A DNA stretch of 5,513 nucleotides from Candidatus Tectimicrobiota bacterium (GTDB lineage Bacteria > UBA8248), in NCBI GenBank assembly GCA_016184445.1, contig JACPCT010000069.1:1-5513 (forward strand). The letters run 5' to 3'. Positions 5,446-5,513 of the stretch are shown here, one piece after another (positions within the stretch are counted from its first letter, which is position 1; each line of letters starts with the position of its first letter). A program made the translations under genes and the position numbers. The notes under the pieces were generated by a model. It was given only the letters and a program-made list of their open reading frames with translations. It made no database searches and was not told the DNA's origin.

Positions 5446-5513
5446 TATTCTAAATAACCGCCTCATCATGGAGCAATTTTTACTCTAAAAACAAAAGAGA
5501 ATCAACCCATAAT

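Larger units (their letters stand above)
5110..5513. other. Non-coding region upstream of the cyclase, with an A+T-rich right end
   Basis: I find no gene here. Every open frame is short or lacks domain character. The part next to the cyclase (5110-5285) remains G+C-rich and should hold its promoter, but I cannot point to a convincing one. From about 5285 composition drops; by hand count 5401-5513 has 40 G+C in 113 bases (about 35%). This could be the leader of another gene beyond the window or the edge of an insertion. No tRNA, insertion sequence or terminal repeat was recognised. Confidence 0.55.

Overview
This is a high-GC bacterial window with four convincing protein genes. The long run of G+C-rich codons, the Shine-Dalgarno sites and the gene set (a PAS-GGDEF regulator, an M20 amidohydrolase and an NCS2/AzgA-like permease) suggest a Gram-negative, probably environmental lineage. 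I cannot name the phylum from sequence alone. Uncultured high-GC groups such as Rokubacteria- or Tectomicrobia-like lineages, or Deltaproteobacteria, would fit, but this is a guess.

Layout. Positions 1-412 hold no believable gene, only G/C-rich hairpins and short repeats. Positions 413-1957 (minus) encode a purine/xanthine-uracil type permease. A divergent intergenic region (1958-2112) separates it from a plus-strand pair. The first gene of that pair, at 2113-2865, has an in-frame TGA at 2146-2148. The second, at 2888-4165, encodes an M20-family N-carbamoyl amino acid/allantoate amidohydrolase and begins 22 bases after the first ends. It converges on a minus-strand PAS-GGDEF diguanylate cyclase (4174-5109) with only 8 bases between the stop codons. 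Positions 5110-5513 look non-coding, and base composition falls sharply to about 35% G+C over the last 113 bases.

The main discovery is the gene at 2113-2865. A standard reading would call a truncated DinB-like protein starting at GTG 2191. The sequence instead supports a 250-residue selenoprotein. A perfect Shine-Dalgarno site precedes ATG 2113. The TGA falls exactly at the first redox position of a glutaredoxin/NrdH-type motif (U-Y-T-C). The thioredoxin-fold pattern continues through a cis-proline and a VVGF strand. A 7-bp hairpin with loop AGUUU begins 15 bases after the TGA and fits the bacterial SECIS pattern. The redox domain is fused to a DinB/YfiT-type four-helix domain with a putative metal-binding His triad.

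How the genes may work together is inference. The permease and the M20 amidohydrolase flank one intergenic region and would suit uptake and breakdown of purine, hydantoin or ureido compounds. The Sec-glutaredoxin-DinB protein is probably co-transcribed with the amidohydrolase and may be a thiol-dependent redox or transferase enzyme. The diguanylate cyclase looks like an unrelated neighbour. SelA, SelB, SelC and SelD would have to be encoded elsewhere in the genome.
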